From Nostoc sp. MG11 (GTDB taxonomy: Bacteria > Cyanobacteriota > Cyanobacteriia > Cyanobacteriales > Nostocaceae): DNA of 64,000 bases. The position numbers and the translations under genes are program-made. Below are positions 46,630 through 56,338 of the stretch, in pieces. The first letter of the stretch is position 1, and each line of letters opens with the position of its first letter. The stretch is taken from positions 186,001 to 250,000 of the forward strand of contig NZ_JACXXN010000006.1 of the NCBI RefSeq assembly GCF_014904695.1, given 5' to 3'. Below the pieces are notes generated by a model. That model saw nothing but the letters and a program-made list of their open reading frames with translations, ran no database searches and was not told the DNA's origin.

Positions 46630-47274
46630 TCATAAAACGCCTTTGGAACTGGGAATCGTACTGGCACGACGAGGATCGATTTCTACAGCTATCCGCATTG
46701 CTCTTGCAAACGCCTTAAAGGTAGCCTCAATGATGTGATGGGAATTAATGCCATCCAATTGCCGAATGTGCAGTGTCATTTGGCTATGGTTCACCAGCGC
46801 TACAAAAAATTCGCGTGTCAGTTGGGTATCATAGGTTCCCACACGCTGGGTAGGAATTTGCAAGCCATAGCTGAGGTGAGGGCGCCCAGAAAAGTCTAGC
46901 GCTACCTGAACTAAAGCTTCATCCAGGGGCGCGAGAAAATTACCGAAGCGGACAATACCTTTTTTATCATCTAGTGCTTGATTTAAAGCTTGTCCCAAGG
47001 TAATGCCTACATCTTCATTAGTGTGGTGGTCATCAATTTCCCAGTCTCCTTTGGCTTGGACATCCAAGTCAATTAGTCCGTGAGAGGCAATTTGATGCAA
47101 CATATGATCCAAGAATGGAACACCTGTTGCTGCTTTGCAGGTTCCTCTACCATCTAAATTGATGGTAACTTGTACATCGGTTTCACCAGTGGTGCGGTGA
47201 ACAGTGGCAATCCGAGAAGCTCTAGTTGACTGGTCGTAGTTTAAAGAATTAACTTGGCGGTCGCTAATTTGCAT
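46630..47274 (-). CDS. hisB: imidazoleglycerol-phosphate dehydratase
   Basis: 214 residues from ATG 47274 ([13 protein letters not shown]). A longer frame would begin in a GGGGAAT tandem repeat and is rejected. Motifs: [20 protein letters not shown], the metal-binding [12 protein letters not shown], and [19 protein letters not shown]. It catalyses the sixth step of histidine synthesis. Leftward, following fabI on the same strand; their close spacing suggests joint transcription. Confidence 0.96.
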   Translation of the reverse strand: MQISDRQVNSLNYDQSTRASRIATVHRTTGETDVQVTINLDGRGTCKAATGVPFLDHMLHQIASHGLIDLDVQAKGDWEIDDHHTNEDVGITLGQALNQALDDKKGIVRFGNFLAPLDEALVQVALDFSGRPHLSYGLQIPTQRVGTYDTQLTREFFVALVNHSQMTLHIRQLDGINSHHIIEATFKAFARAMRIAVEIDPRRASTIPSSKGVL

Positions 47275-47309
47275 GGGGAATGGGGAATGGGGAATGGGGA
47301 ATGGGGAAT
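47275..47309. repeat. GGGGAAT tandem repeat
   Basis: Five copies of the heptamer GGGGAAT immediately upstream of the hisB start codon, in the gap to fabI. Typical of simple heptamer repeats in filamentous cyanobacteria. Confidence 0.9.
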
Positions 47310-47361
47310 GGGCAAGAACTTTACTAATACTCAATGCCCTATGCCCTATTCTCAAATCGTA

Positions 47362-48138
47362 TTACATTCCCATAATTTCATATCCTGCATCTACATAAAG
47401 GACTTGTCCGGTGATTCCGCTGGACAAATCACTACATAAAAAAGCCGCAGCATTACCCACTTCTAGCTGAGTCACAGTGCGTCGTAGGGGAGCTACTTGC
47501 TCCACGTGATGAATCATATCTAAGATGCCGCCAACTGCCGAAGATGCCAAAGTGCGGATGGGACCGGCAGAGATGGCATTCACGCGGATATTGTGTGAAC
47601 CAAGTTCAGATGCCAAGTAACGTACACTTGCCTCCAACCCTGCTTTAGCAACTCCCATGACGTTATAGTTAGGGACTGCCCTGACACCACCCAAATATGT
47701 GAGGGTGACGATACTACCTCCTTCTGTCATCAACGGTTTAGCTGCGCCACTTAGTTGCACAAGCGAGTAGGTGCTGATTTCTAGAGCTGTGTTGAAGCCA
47801 GAACGAGAGGTTTGACTAAAATCTCCAGTCAAATCGTCTTTGCTGGCAAAAGCTAGGCAATGAATGAGGATGTCTAACTTTCCCCACTGATCGCGGATTG
47901 TCTCAAAAGTAGACTGAATCTGTTCGTCATTTTGGACATTGCAGGGAAGAAATAAGCTGGGGTTGAGGGGTTCTACTAATTCTGCAACTTTTTTCTCCAT
48001 TTTGCCGCGTTCATCTGGTAGGTAAGTAATACCCAGGTTGGCTCCTGCTTTGTGTAATTGTTGGGCAATACCCCAGGCGATCGAGCGGTTATTGGCAATA
48101 CCTGTAACAAGGGCATTTTTTCCAGTTAGATTAAGCAT
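47362..48138 (-). CDS. fabI: enoyl-ACP reductase (NADH)
   Basis: 258 residues from ATG 48138 (MLNLTGKNALVTGI). NAD-binding GIANNRSIAWGIA and the catalytic pair YNVMGVAK (Tyr-x6-Lys) are present. It reduces trans-2-enoyl-ACP in the last step of fatty-acid elongation. Upstream of hisB on the same strand; the gap includes repeats. Confidence 0.95.
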   Translation of the reverse strand: MLNLTGKNALVTGIANNRSIAWGIAQQLHKAGANLGITYLPDERGKMEKKVAELVEPLNPSLFLPCNVQNDEQIQSTFETIRDQWGKLDILIHCLAFASKDDLTGDFSQTSRSGFNTALEISTYSLVQLSGAAKPLMTEGGSIVTLTYLGGVRAVPNYNVMGVAKAGLEASVRYLASELGSHNIRVNAISAGPIRTLASSAVGGILDMIHHVEQVAPLRRTVTQLEVGNAAAFLCSDLSSGITGQVLYVDAGYEIMGM

Positions 48139-48415
48139 AAAAATTGTGAATGCGATCAATCACTAGGAGCATACTAGAATCTGAGGCTACTTTGTCTTTG
48201 TTTTGCACACTATTTGTAAAAATGAATATTGGAAAGAGTTTTTGTAGTCAGAAAATTCTTGTTTATTTCTTAAGATATTCTCAAGATACCTTAAATTGTT
48301 CTTCAAAAAACCTTTTTAATACATCTAGATGTAACTAGTTATCAACAATTACTAGCTCAAACGTTCAACTATTATGTATCATTATAAACAAAGAGTTATG
48401 AAGCAATAAGTTGGA
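48139..48415. promoter_or_regulatory. divergent region between fabI and ntcA
   Basis: About 280 bp before the NtcA box, AT-rich. Must contain the fabI promoter. No ORF. Confidence 0.45.
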
Positions 48416-48429
48416 GTATAGGAAAGTAC
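48416..48429 (+). promoter_or_regulatory. NtcA-binding site (GTA-N8-TAC) before ntcA
   Basis: GTA at 48416-48418 and TAC at 48427-48429 with exactly 8 bases between, the canonical NtcA box, 89 bp before the ntcA start. NtcA autoactivation is established in Anabaena. A matching -10 was not clearly seen. Confidence 0.75.
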
Positions 48430-48517
48430 AGAAAGGTTGACGGTGTTTTATTGATTTTTCAGGTGTATTCTTAGGTAATTGGTTTTTGTTTTTCCGGCAT
48501 TGGGTAGGGGAAGGGAG

Positions 48518-49189
48518 ATGATCGTGACACAAGATAAAGCCCTAGCAAATGTATTTCGTCAGATGGCGACCGGGGCGTTTCCGCCAGTTGTGGAAACGTT
48601 TGAACGCAACAAAACGATCTTTTTTCCCGGCGATCCTGCCGAACGAGTTTATTTTCTTCTCAAGGGTGCTGTGAAACTTTCCAGGGTATACGAGGCAGGA
48701 GAAGAAATAACGGTAGCACTGCTGCGGGAAAATAGTGTTTTTGGTGTGTTGTCATTGTTGACGGGAAATAAGTCAGATAGGTTTTACCATGCGGTTGCAT
48801 TTACCCCTGTAGAATTGTTGTCGGCGCCAATTGAACAGGTTGAGCAAGCTCTCAAGGAAAACCCAGAATTATCTATGTTAATGCTGCGGGGTCTTTCTTC
48901 GCGGATTTTACAGACAGAGATGATGATTGAAACTCTTGCTCACCGAGATATGGGTTCTAGGTTGGTGAGTTTTTTATTAATTCTTTGTCGTGATTTTGGT
49001 GTTCCTTGTGCAGATGGGATCACAATTGATCTGAAACTATCTCATCAGGCGATCGCTGAAGCAATTGGTTCTACTCGCGTTACCGTCACTAGGTTACTGG
49101 GAGATTTGCGTGAGAAAAAGATGATTTCTATCCACAAGAAGAAGATTACTGTGCATAAACCTGTTACGTTGAGTCGGCAATTTACTTAA
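48518..49189 (+). CDS. ntcA: global nitrogen regulator NtcA
   Basis: 223 residues from ATG 48518, preceded by AAGGGAG; the longer frame from 48479 is rejected because NtcA is 223 residues in Anabaena. CRP-family: cyclic-nucleotide-fold N-terminus ([20 protein letters not shown]), C-terminal helix-turn-helix [20 protein letters not shown]. It binds 2-oxoglutarate and activates nitrogen assimilation and heterocyst genes. The promoter carries its own consensus site, implying autoregulation. Confidence 0.97.
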
Positions 49190-49356
49190 AAGCAATTGGG
49201 GGATATATGTGGTGCATGTTGTGTTTTTAGAAATAACACCAACAATTGGAGGTAAATCTAAAAATTGAGTAACTTCAGCTATTGCCAATTTTGGCTCCCC
49301 CACAGAAAATGGTTGAAAGTAGTAGGCTGTATCTGGAAGCGTTTTGGTAGCTGAAG

Positions 49357-50847
49357 ATGACCACCGGGTACATCCTAATCGCAGCGATTTTAATTTTGGG
49401 AGGCGTAATTGCAACCGTGGGCGATCGAATTGGCACACGAGTTGGCAAGGCACGCCTCTCACTATTTAACCTACGTCCGAAAAACACTGCGGTACTGGTA
49501 ACTATTTTTACGGGCGGTTTGATTTCAGCATCAACCTTGGGAATTTTATTCGCTGCCGACGAAGGATTGCGAAAGGGAGTCTTTGAGTTAGAGGATATTC
49601 AAAGAGATCTTAGGCAAAAGCGGGAGCAGCTAAAAACCGCAGAAATTCAGAGAAGCCAAGTAGAGACTGAGTTAAACCAAGCAAAAATTGAACAAGCAAA
49701 AGCACAGCAAGAACTGCAAGCAATTAATAAATCCTTGCAAGCGGCAAATGCTAAACAAAGGGAAACTCAAGCACAACTGAACCGTACTATTAGCCAACAA
49801 GCTCAAACCCAAGCTCAACTCCAACGCACTCAAAGCCAGCTGGGTCAGGTGGTAACTCAATATAAACAAGCTATAGCTGAGCTGCAAAGCCTTTACGATC
49901 AAAGAAAAGAACTGCAAGCGGCAGTTGAACAACTCAAAGCAGAAAGGCAACGACTGTACGCTGAAGCTAAAAAAGCGATTGACGAAGCCAAAACAGCCAT
50001 TCAAAAACGCGATCGCGAACTTGCCAATCGTCAACAAGCCATTGCACAGCGCGATCAAAAAATTGTCCAACTGGATCAACTGATTCAAAAACGTAATTTA
50101 GAAGTTGCAGCGCGAGAGCAAGTTATTGCCAAACGAGAATCTCGCCTTCGAGAATTAGAGAAACAACAAGACTATCTAGAAGAAGAAGTCGCCAGGCTAG
50201 AAAAATATTATCAGTCATACCGCGATCTGCGTCTGGGTAAGCTGGCTATAGTTCGCGGTCAAGTTCTTGCGGCTGCCGTAGTTCGAGTTAATCAAGCTAC
50301 CGCAGCCCGTGAGGCTGTAATCCGACTTTTACAAGAAGCTAACCGAAATGCCAACCTCGAATTAAGTGAGCCTGGTGCAAATCCTGGAAATGTAGAGCTA
50401 CTACGTGTTACCGAGGAGAGGGTAGAGCTATTGAGCAAGCAAATTCAGGATGGTCGGGAATATGTAATGCGAATTTTTTCCGCTGGCAATTACGTTAGAG
50501 GAGAAAAGCAGATAGAATTTTTTGCTGATACTGCGCGAAATGAACTAGTGTTTTCGGGAGGCGAGATATTAGCTACAACTACTGCTGATCCTAAAACCAT
50601 GACATCTTATCAACTGAGACAGCGGCTAGATTTGTTGATTTCTGCTTCTCAATTTCGGGCGCGTAATGCCGGAATTGTAGAAAGTGTGCAAATAGAAGGT
50701 ACTTTCTTGCGCTTTGTTAGCCAACTGGGGCAATACCAGCAACCATTGGAAATCAAAGCGATCGCAGCAGGCAATACTTATACAGCCGGGCCGTTGAGAG
50801 TAAAACTAGTGGCAATAGTCAACGGACAAGTTATTTTTAGTACTTAA
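49357..50847 (+). CDS. DUF3084 protein: membrane anchor plus long coiled coil
   Basis: 496 residues. Two N-terminal membrane helices (YILIAAILILGGVIATVGD; LVTIFTGGLISASTLGILF), a coiled coil from about residue 75 to 290 rich in Gln/Glu/Leu/Arg, then a globular C-terminus (QIEGTFLRFVSQLGQYQQPL). This organisation matches DUF3084, conserved in cyanobacteria. It may be a scaffold at the cell envelope. Followed on the same strand by a YqgF-like gene after 72 bp. Confidence 0.85.
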   Translation: MTTGYILIAAILILGGVIATVGDRIGTRVGKARLSLFNLRPKNTAVLVTIFTGGLISASTLGILFAADEGLRKGVFELEDIQRDLRQKREQLKTAEIQRSQVETELNQAKIEQAKAQQELQAINKSLQAANAKQRETQAQLNRTISQQAQTQAQLQRTQSQLGQVVTQYKQAIAELQSLYDQRKELQAAVEQLKAERQRLYAEAKKAIDEAKTAIQKRDRELANRQQAIAQRDQKIVQLDQLIQKRNLEVAAREQVIAKRESRLRELEKQQDYLEEEVARLEKYYQSYRDLRLGKLAIVRGQVLAAAVVRVNQATAAREAVIRLLQEANRNANLELSEPGANPGNVELLRVTEERVELLSKQIQDGREYVMRIFSAGNYVRGEKQIEFFADTARNELVFSGGEILATTTADPKTMTSYQLRQRLDLLISASQFRARNAGIVESVQIEGTFLRFVSQLGQYQQPLEIKAIAAGNTYTAGPLRVKLVAIVNGQVIFST

Positions 50848-50919
50848 AAAATTAAAAATTCAGCGTGATATTAAAAATGTTTACACACTATTATTAGTTA
50901 GGATCTCAGCTAATTTTAT

Positions 50920-51366
50920 ATGACTTTCCGTGAATTTTCGCCAACACAACCAGTCATCTTGGGCTTTGATCCAGGTCGAGATAAGTGTGGTTTAGCAGTG
51001 ATGGGACTGGATCGGCAACTCCACTATCATCAAGTTGTACCTGCAAAAGAAGCGATCCCTACCATTGAGACACTGCGTCAAAAGTTTCCCATCTCCTTGA
51101 TGGTCATGGGCGACCAAACCACAGCCAAGCAGTGGAAACAGCGAATATATCAGGAATTAGCCGAACCGCTGAATATTATTTTAGTAGATGAGCGCTATAC
51201 AACTTTAGAAGCACGCGATCGCTATTGGCAGATGTACCCGCCCAAAGGACTAACAAAGCTATTGCCACAGAGTATGCGACAGCCACCACGCCCAATAGAC
51301 GACATTGTTGCCATTCTCTTGATCGAAAGATACTTAAATCGCCTAACTGAATCAGTTAACAGCTAA
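50920..51366 (+). CDS. YqgF/RuvX-like RNase H-fold nuclease
   Basis: 148 residues. Acidic catalytic positions in ILGFDPGRDKCGLAV, VDERYTTLEARDRYW and PIDDIVAILLIERYL match the YqgF/RuvC-like fold. Cyanobacteria have such a short paralogue besides true RuvX; substrates may be Holliday junctions or rRNA precursors. It follows the DUF3084 gene on the same strand and converges with the next gene. Confidence 0.8.
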   Translation: MTFREFSPTQPVILGFDPGRDKCGLAVMGLDRQLHYHQVVPAKEAIPTIETLRQKFPISLMVMGDQTTAKQWKQRIYQELAEPLNIILVDERYTTLEARDRYWQMYPPKGLTKLLPQSMRQPPRPIDDIVAILLIERYLNRLTESVNS

Positions 51367-51368
51367 TC

Positions 51369-51647
51369 CTAAAGCTCAGCCCGAATAGTAAAAGCATAGT
51401 CTCCTCCAGGCTCTAGCTGGTAATCTTGTTTCTCCAAGAAGCGACCGAGGGGTTCTTTAATTAAGGCACGGCCTTGGGAAGGCTTAACGGAAAGTTCTCC
51501 CCGGCGAAAATGCCATTGGAAATGCCACTCAAAGTCACCTGCACTCACTTCGCCCTCAAGGAAGCCGTGTTGCCAAGATTGGCGGGTAATTCTGACATGG
51601 GCAATAGTTTCTGGCAGACGTTTAGCACTCACAATGCTTTGTGTCAA
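51369..51647 (-). CDS. conserved cyanobacterial protein (DUF3146-like)
   Basis: 92 residues. Pattern AHVRITRQSWQHGFLEGEVS, FEWHFQWHFRRGELSV, LGRFLEKQDYQLEPGGDYAF. It resembles the short DUF3146 family of cyanobacteria (recalled, not searched). Beta-rich, no signal. Converges with the YqgF-like gene (2-bp gap). Confidence 0.65.
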   Translation of the reverse strand: MTQSIVSAKRLPETIAHVRITRQSWQHGFLEGEVSAGDFEWHFQWHFRRGELSVKPSQGRALIKEPLGRFLEKQDYQLEPGGDYAFTIRAEL

Positions 51648-51944
51648 GTGTAGAATAACAGCCGACCATGTAGGCTATTTATTTTATTTACCAGACATAG
51701 CATAAATAGACAAACTGACAAAATGAGTATTTGTAGTTGATTAGATAAGCCAAACGGCTGAAATCGCGGTTATATGAACAAAGCCAGTCTACGCAAGCTG
51801 AGAAGGGTGAATGTTAGAAAACAAACCTGGTCTTGGCTAAGAAACTTTGATACCTGATTATAAAAGATTGGCTAGCCTAAAACTTCACCCCAGAGTTAAA
51901 TATATATTTAGAGCCTTTACTGTCCTTACCCATCTCATATTTCA
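51648..51944. other. intergenic, no gene seen
   Basis: About 300 bp upstream of the DUF3146-like gene and downstream of the truncated toxin gene. AT-rich. No ORF with coding character and no strong hairpin. Confidence 0.45.
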
Positions 51945-52097
51945 TCAGCAATAATCACTCTCACTAATTACTGCTTCGCAAGTAAAGAAAGGGTAAGCTA
52001 GATTAGTGACTTCTTTAATAGCCCAACTATGATGTTGTTCTCGACTGTTAATTAAAGCAACTAAGGGGCCAGTATCAATAATGATATTTTGCTTCAT
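51945..52097 (-). pseudogene. truncated PIN-domain (VapC-like) toxin
   Basis: 50 residues from ATG 52097: NIIIDTGPLVALINSREQHH then WAIKEVTNLAYPFFTCEAVI and SESDYC before TGA. The first catalytic Asp (IDTGPLVAL) and the Glu of CEAVISE remain, but two-thirds of the PIN domain is missing after ISE, and the next codons fit no PIN. Overlaps the upstream antitoxin stop (TAATG). A decayed toxin. Confidence 0.8.
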
Positions 52098-52324
52098 TAC
52101 CTACTGTATCTTTCTAGATACTTTTTATTGGTAGCTAAATCTCCAGGGCCTCCATCAACACATCCAATAAACTTCTTAGCAGCTTCTAAAAATGAAATTT
52201 GTTTTTCTTTCTCTTTATCCTGAAGCGTCTGCTGCTTTTGTATCTCCTTAAACTGCAAAAATTCAATAAAATTTAATACCTCTTGCTGCTTCTCAGGAGA
52301 TAACTTTTTAAATTCATCAATCAC
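52097..52324 (-). CDS. antitoxin of the vapBC-like pair (DUF2281-type)
   Basis: 75 residues: EFKKLSPEKQQEVLNFIEFL and QFKEIQKQQ, the helical N-terminus of DUF2281-type antitoxins, then a Lys/Glu segment and SFLEAAKKFIGCVDGGPGDL, typical of the tail that meets a PIN toxin. Intact, though its partner is truncated. First gene of the pair; stop and start overlap by TAATG. Confidence 0.75.
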   Translation of the reverse strand: MIDEFKKLSPEKQQEVLNFIEFLQFKEIQKQQTLQDKEKEKQISFLEAAKKFIGCVDGGPGDLATNKKYLERYSR

Positions 52325-52431
52325 TATTTGTTCTTATCAATTGCTTGAGTCATTATCCTATCCTCCTGAAAAAACCAATTTAAAATCTAAAATGTCAAAC
52401 GATAAAGCACCTCAGCTAAATCTTTATCCGC

Positions 52432-52656
52432 TCATTCCCTTTCTTGTCTTGCTATCGCCAAATATGTCAAAATATCAGCGATCGCACGATGCACAACTTT
52501 ATCGCTAATATCCACAAACTGCGACGGACTAAGATTATAATCCGCTTCCCTCAACTCTTCTAACTTAACAACTTTACTCAGCTTCTCTCGCGTTTTCCAA
52601 TTGCGATAGACCTCAGCAACCGCCTTAATCCCTTCCTGCGCCAAAATATTCTTCAT
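52432..52656 (-). pseudogene. type I restriction methyltransferase (HsdM) C-terminal fragment
   Basis: 74 residues. ADYNLSPSQFVDISDKVVHR and IADILTYLAIARQERE match the C-terminal end of HsdM-type DNA methyltransferases (NLSPSQFV...IADIL..L...). Catalytic NPPF and SAM motifs are absent and no HsdS or HsdR is nearby, so it is a relic or small independent ORF. The ATG at 52656 gives a neat start. Confidence 0.6.
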
Positions 52657-53062
<406 letters not shown>

Positions 53063-53122
53063 ACAGCAAAGATGATCTTAGCACATTTCTGTCGTATTTG
53101 CTAGCAATCAGCTGTAAACTAC

Positions 53123-55390
53123 TCAAATAGACGGTGAAATTGCTCTGGGAAATTTAACAGTGAAGGTAGTTTGATCGGCTGTACTCTCTACATCAATTGC
53201 GCCGCCTAAATGTCTGACCATTTTCTGCACTAACGCTAGTTCTAGCCCAGTACCACTATATTTCCAGGGATCATTTTTAGAAAGGTGATAAAACGGCTCG
53301 AAAATACGAGAAAGTTCATCGGTGGTAATCTCTACTCCAGAATTGCTGATACTAAACTCTACTGTTTTCCTTGTCTGGTAAGCAGACACCGTAATTGATT
53401 CATCTGCTGGGGTGTATTTACAAGCATGGTTTAACAATTCACTGACAATTCGCTCTAAGTCAGTAATATCTGTCTCTAAAGGCGGGAGTGCAGTTTCAAC
53501 AGTCAGGTTTAAATGCTGTCGCTGGCAGATTGTCAGGTCACGAAATGATTCGACAATGGGGTGAAGCCAACTTTGTAAGTCAATGGCAATCAAAGTTGGG
53601 GGTTCGGGTTCGGCTTCTAGATATGTGAGTGTCAGCAGATCGTTAATTAACTTGTTTTCTCGTCCGCACTCGTTATGTAGAATTTGCAAGAGTTGGGGAA
53701 CTATCTCTATATCTGAGATTTCTTCAGGTGTGAGGACACTTTCGAGAGTTTGGGCTGCGAGACTGATGCTAGTTATTGGTGTCCGCAGTTCTTGGGACAA
53801 GGTTCTGAGAAATTCGATTTTGAGGCGATCGCGTTTTTCTAATTCTCTCACCTGTGCCTGATTTTTTTCGTAAAGCTGGGCTTGGCGAATGGCGATCGCG
53901 CATTCATTTGCTACCTGCTGCACTAACCCAATTTCAAATTCCTCAAACGCCTCTTGAGTTGCTCTGATCAGCCAAATATTTCCTAAAATCCCTTGAGTAT
54001 CGAAAATTGGACAAGCCATTTGTGCGCTTACAACTAACTTTGGTTGCCATCCAGGAACAATTTCCAAAAATTGCAAGGGTTGTTTTTGCAACAGTGGTTG
54101 ATAGACTTCAGGCGAGTCTGCAATCTGTCGGGTCAATCCCTGGCACTGAGGTAGGGTAGTAGTGTGTTCGTAGGCAATAGTTACCAGTGTGTGGCAAGTG
54201 TCGTAGAGTTCGATTTGGCAACGGTCAAGGTTTAGTAACTGTGCCAATTCTTGAGTAACTGTGTGCAACACCTGACTTTCATCTAGACTGTCGCGGATTT
54301 GTTCTGTCATGCGTCGCACTAGGGCTTCAAAGTCCTGCACCTGTTGCAACTGAGCTATATGCTTCTGTTTGTGCAACTCCAACTGTGCTTTGAAATCCTT
54401 AATTTGCTGATGAAGTTCTGCCTGATGAACAGCAATGCCAATTTGGGTTGCTAGCTGCTTAAGTAGGTCAATTTCTGTTTGCTGCCATTGATGTGTTTCA
54501 CGACAATGCTGAGCAATGAATAGCCCCCAGACATTTTGCCCTAAGAAAATTGGCACAACTAGATTAGCTCTGACCTGTAAAGAGGCGAGTAAGTCTATTT
54601 GGCAAGGGTGCAGTCCTGCTGCATAGATATCCTCGACAACTTGAATGCAACCCCGGTTATGGTGTTCTCGATATTTACCACTCAAGCAGGGATCGGTAAT
54701 GGTTTTTCCCAACAGTGAACCAGTTGCAACTACCGTTGATTCTGCAATAACTACTCCACTACCATCAGACTCTAGGCGATAAATTAGTACGCGATCGCTC
54801 TCTAGAAACTGCCTGACTTCCTTTGTTGTCTGATGGAGAATTGTCTCTAATTCTACAGATTGATGAATCCGCCCGGCGATCGCTTCTAGTAATTGATCTC
54901 GCTCGGCTTGAAGCCCTCCGGCTTGTTCGGCTTGCTTAGCTGGAGTGATATTACTACTCGTGCCAATTATTCGATAAATCCTAGAATTAGCATTCCGCAA
55001 CGGAGTCAAAGTCGTACTCCACCAAGTGGGAATTCCTTGGAATTGCAAGCATTGCTCGTAGGAAATGGTTTTGCCAAAGCGCACACAATCAACATAATGC
55101 TGACGCACTCTAGCAGCATCGACTGGGGAGAGAATATCCTCTGGTTTCTTGCCTCGAAGCTCCTCTGAGCGAATGCCTAGCCACCGCTCATGGGTGGGAT
55201 TGAGTGCCACATATCGAAAATCTCCATCCTCCAGAACATCCACTACAAATATGGATGCTTGCACAGAATCGTACATGCTCAGTAGAAATTGCTCACTACT
55301 TGTTTTGTTATTTACTTCTGTGCCGAAAAGAATCTGAGGAGGTGATAGTTGTGTCAACTCTAGGGTTGATTCAGCTGGATTTATAGTCAT
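53123..55390 (-). CDS. PAS-GAF-GAF sensor histidine kinase with Gln in the H-box
   Basis: 755 residues. PAS about 40-150; first GAF about 175-320, with GLHPCQIDLL (Cys263) and QVRANLVVPIFLG, a pattern shared with phytochrome/CBCR GAFs; a linking coiled coil; second GAF about 360-510; HisKA about 523-590; HATPase about 630-750 with ELLNHACKY, SNSGVEIT and YSGTGLELALV. The H-box reads LSQELRTPIT, so the phospho-accepting His is Gln533 (codon CAA, 53792-53794). It may act as a sensor without autophosphorylation. No response regulator is adjacent. Confidence 0.85.
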   Translation of the reverse strand: MTINPAESTLELTQLSPPQILFGTEVNNKTSSEQFLLSMYDSVQASIFVVDVLEDGDFRYVALNPTHERWLGIRSEELRGKKPEDILSPVDAARVRQHYVDCVRFGKTISYEQCLQFQGIPTWWSTTLTPLRNANSRIYRIIGTSSNITPAKQAEQAGGLQAERDQLLEAIAGRIHQSVELETILHQTTKEVRQFLESDRVLIYRLESDGSGVVIAESTVVATGSLLGKTITDPCLSGKYREHHNRGCIQVVEDIYAAGLHPCQIDLLASLQVRANLVVPIFLGQNVWGLFIAQHCRETHQWQQTEIDLLKQLATQIGIAVHQAELHQQIKDFKAQLELHKQKHIAQLQQVQDFEALVRRMTEQIRDSLDESQVLHTVTQELAQLLNLDRCQIELYDTCHTLVTIAYEHTTTLPQCQGLTRQIADSPEVYQPLLQKQPLQFLEIVPGWQPKLVVSAQMACPIFDTQGILGNIWLIRATQEAFEEFEIGLVQQVANECAIAIRQAQLYEKNQAQVRELEKRDRLKIEFLRTLSQELRTPITSISLAAQTLESVLTPEEISDIEIVPQLLQILHNECGRENKLINDLLTLTYLEAEPEPPTLIAIDLQSWLHPIVESFRDLTICQRQHLNLTVETALPPLETDITDLERIVSELLNHACKYTPADESITVSAYQTRKTVEFSISNSGVEITTDELSRIFEPFYHLSKNDPWKYSGTGLELALVQKMVRHLGGAIDVESTADQTTFTVKFPRAISPSI

Positions 55391-55765
55391 GCGAGAGTCC
55401 CTGTCTGGTATTACTGACTCTTCTAGGCGCTCACATGTAATTATGCTTGTAGAAAATGCTCCTTAGCGCCTGAAGCAAAGAATTGTCAGCCGTTGCTCAT
55501 TAAAAGTTGGATCTTTCTCTACTTCTTATCAGAAATCTAGGAAAGCTAAAAGGAGTCAGCTTAACAAATCCTGCTTTTTGAAGGCGAAAATACATTTGCA
55601 GGTTAGCGCAAAGTTACTGAAAAAACTTTTTGTTAATAATATCTTTGGATTGTTGCATATACCTAAACACAGTCGATCATTATCTTCATAAAATTTCATA
55701 ATTATTAATATACGATTAACAAGTGCTGAGGATTGAGCCGCAACTTGGTCAGAGTTATTGATGAC
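55391..55765. other. intergenic upstream of the kinase
   Basis: 375 bp, presumed kinase promoter. AT-rich; no ORF or repeat seen. Confidence 0.45.
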
Positions 55766-56338
55766 TCACGATCGCAATTTATGAGCATCAATTCCTGTGA
55801 GGATACCAACTACAAGCCAGGTGATAGCTAATCCCATAACTTCGCCTAAGAATAACTGCGTCAGGTGACGCAAGACGCTCCCGACAAAAGAACCTAGAGG
55901 TAGAGCAACCGCCCAACTTGCTGAACTGACGAATATCCATCGCCATGCCCAAGGAAATGGCTGGGGAATTGCTAACCATTGTGCTAGTCCAATTCCAAAG
56001 CCGCCAATTGTCCCATAAATTACCCCATGCAGGAGTCTCAGGGGTAGAAGCTGAGTGCTAGGTACAATCCATCCCATACCACCAATACCAGTAGCAGTGA
56101 TCACAGCCCAGCCTAAAAGGCTTGACAAAACCCACCGGACACAGAAAATAGGTTGTTTGAGCAGACAGCCTTGAGGAAGTGCGATCGCAAATCCGCCGAT
56201 AGCAGCTTCTACCACTCCAATATCTGGCTTTTCGCCAACTTCAATTAACAACAAACTCAGTAAAAAACCACCAAAAGTAGCGAAAGTCCACAGCAATGCA
56301 AAGCTAAATCTTGTATCTCCAGGCGCTAATGGCATCAA
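55766..56338 (-). CDS. membrane protein of unknown function (190 aa)
   Basis: 190 residues with about five hydrophobic helices (LLWTFATFGGFLLSLLLIEV, VLSSLLGWAVITATGIGGMG, MGLAITWLVVGILTGIDAHK) and Gly-rich turns. No family recognised. Its start overlaps the stop of the upstream glycosidase-like gene by 4 bp, so the two are co-transcribed. Confidence 0.65.
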   Translation of the reverse strand: MMPLAPGDTRFSFALLWTFATFGGFLLSLLLIEVGEKPDIGVVEAAIGGFAIALPQGCLLKQPIFCVRWVLSSLLGWAVITATGIGGMGWIVPSTQLLPLRLLHGVIYGTIGGFGIGLAQWLAIPQPFPWAWRWIFVSSASWAVALPLGSFVGSVLRHLTQLFLGEVMGLAITWLVVGILTGIDAHKLRS

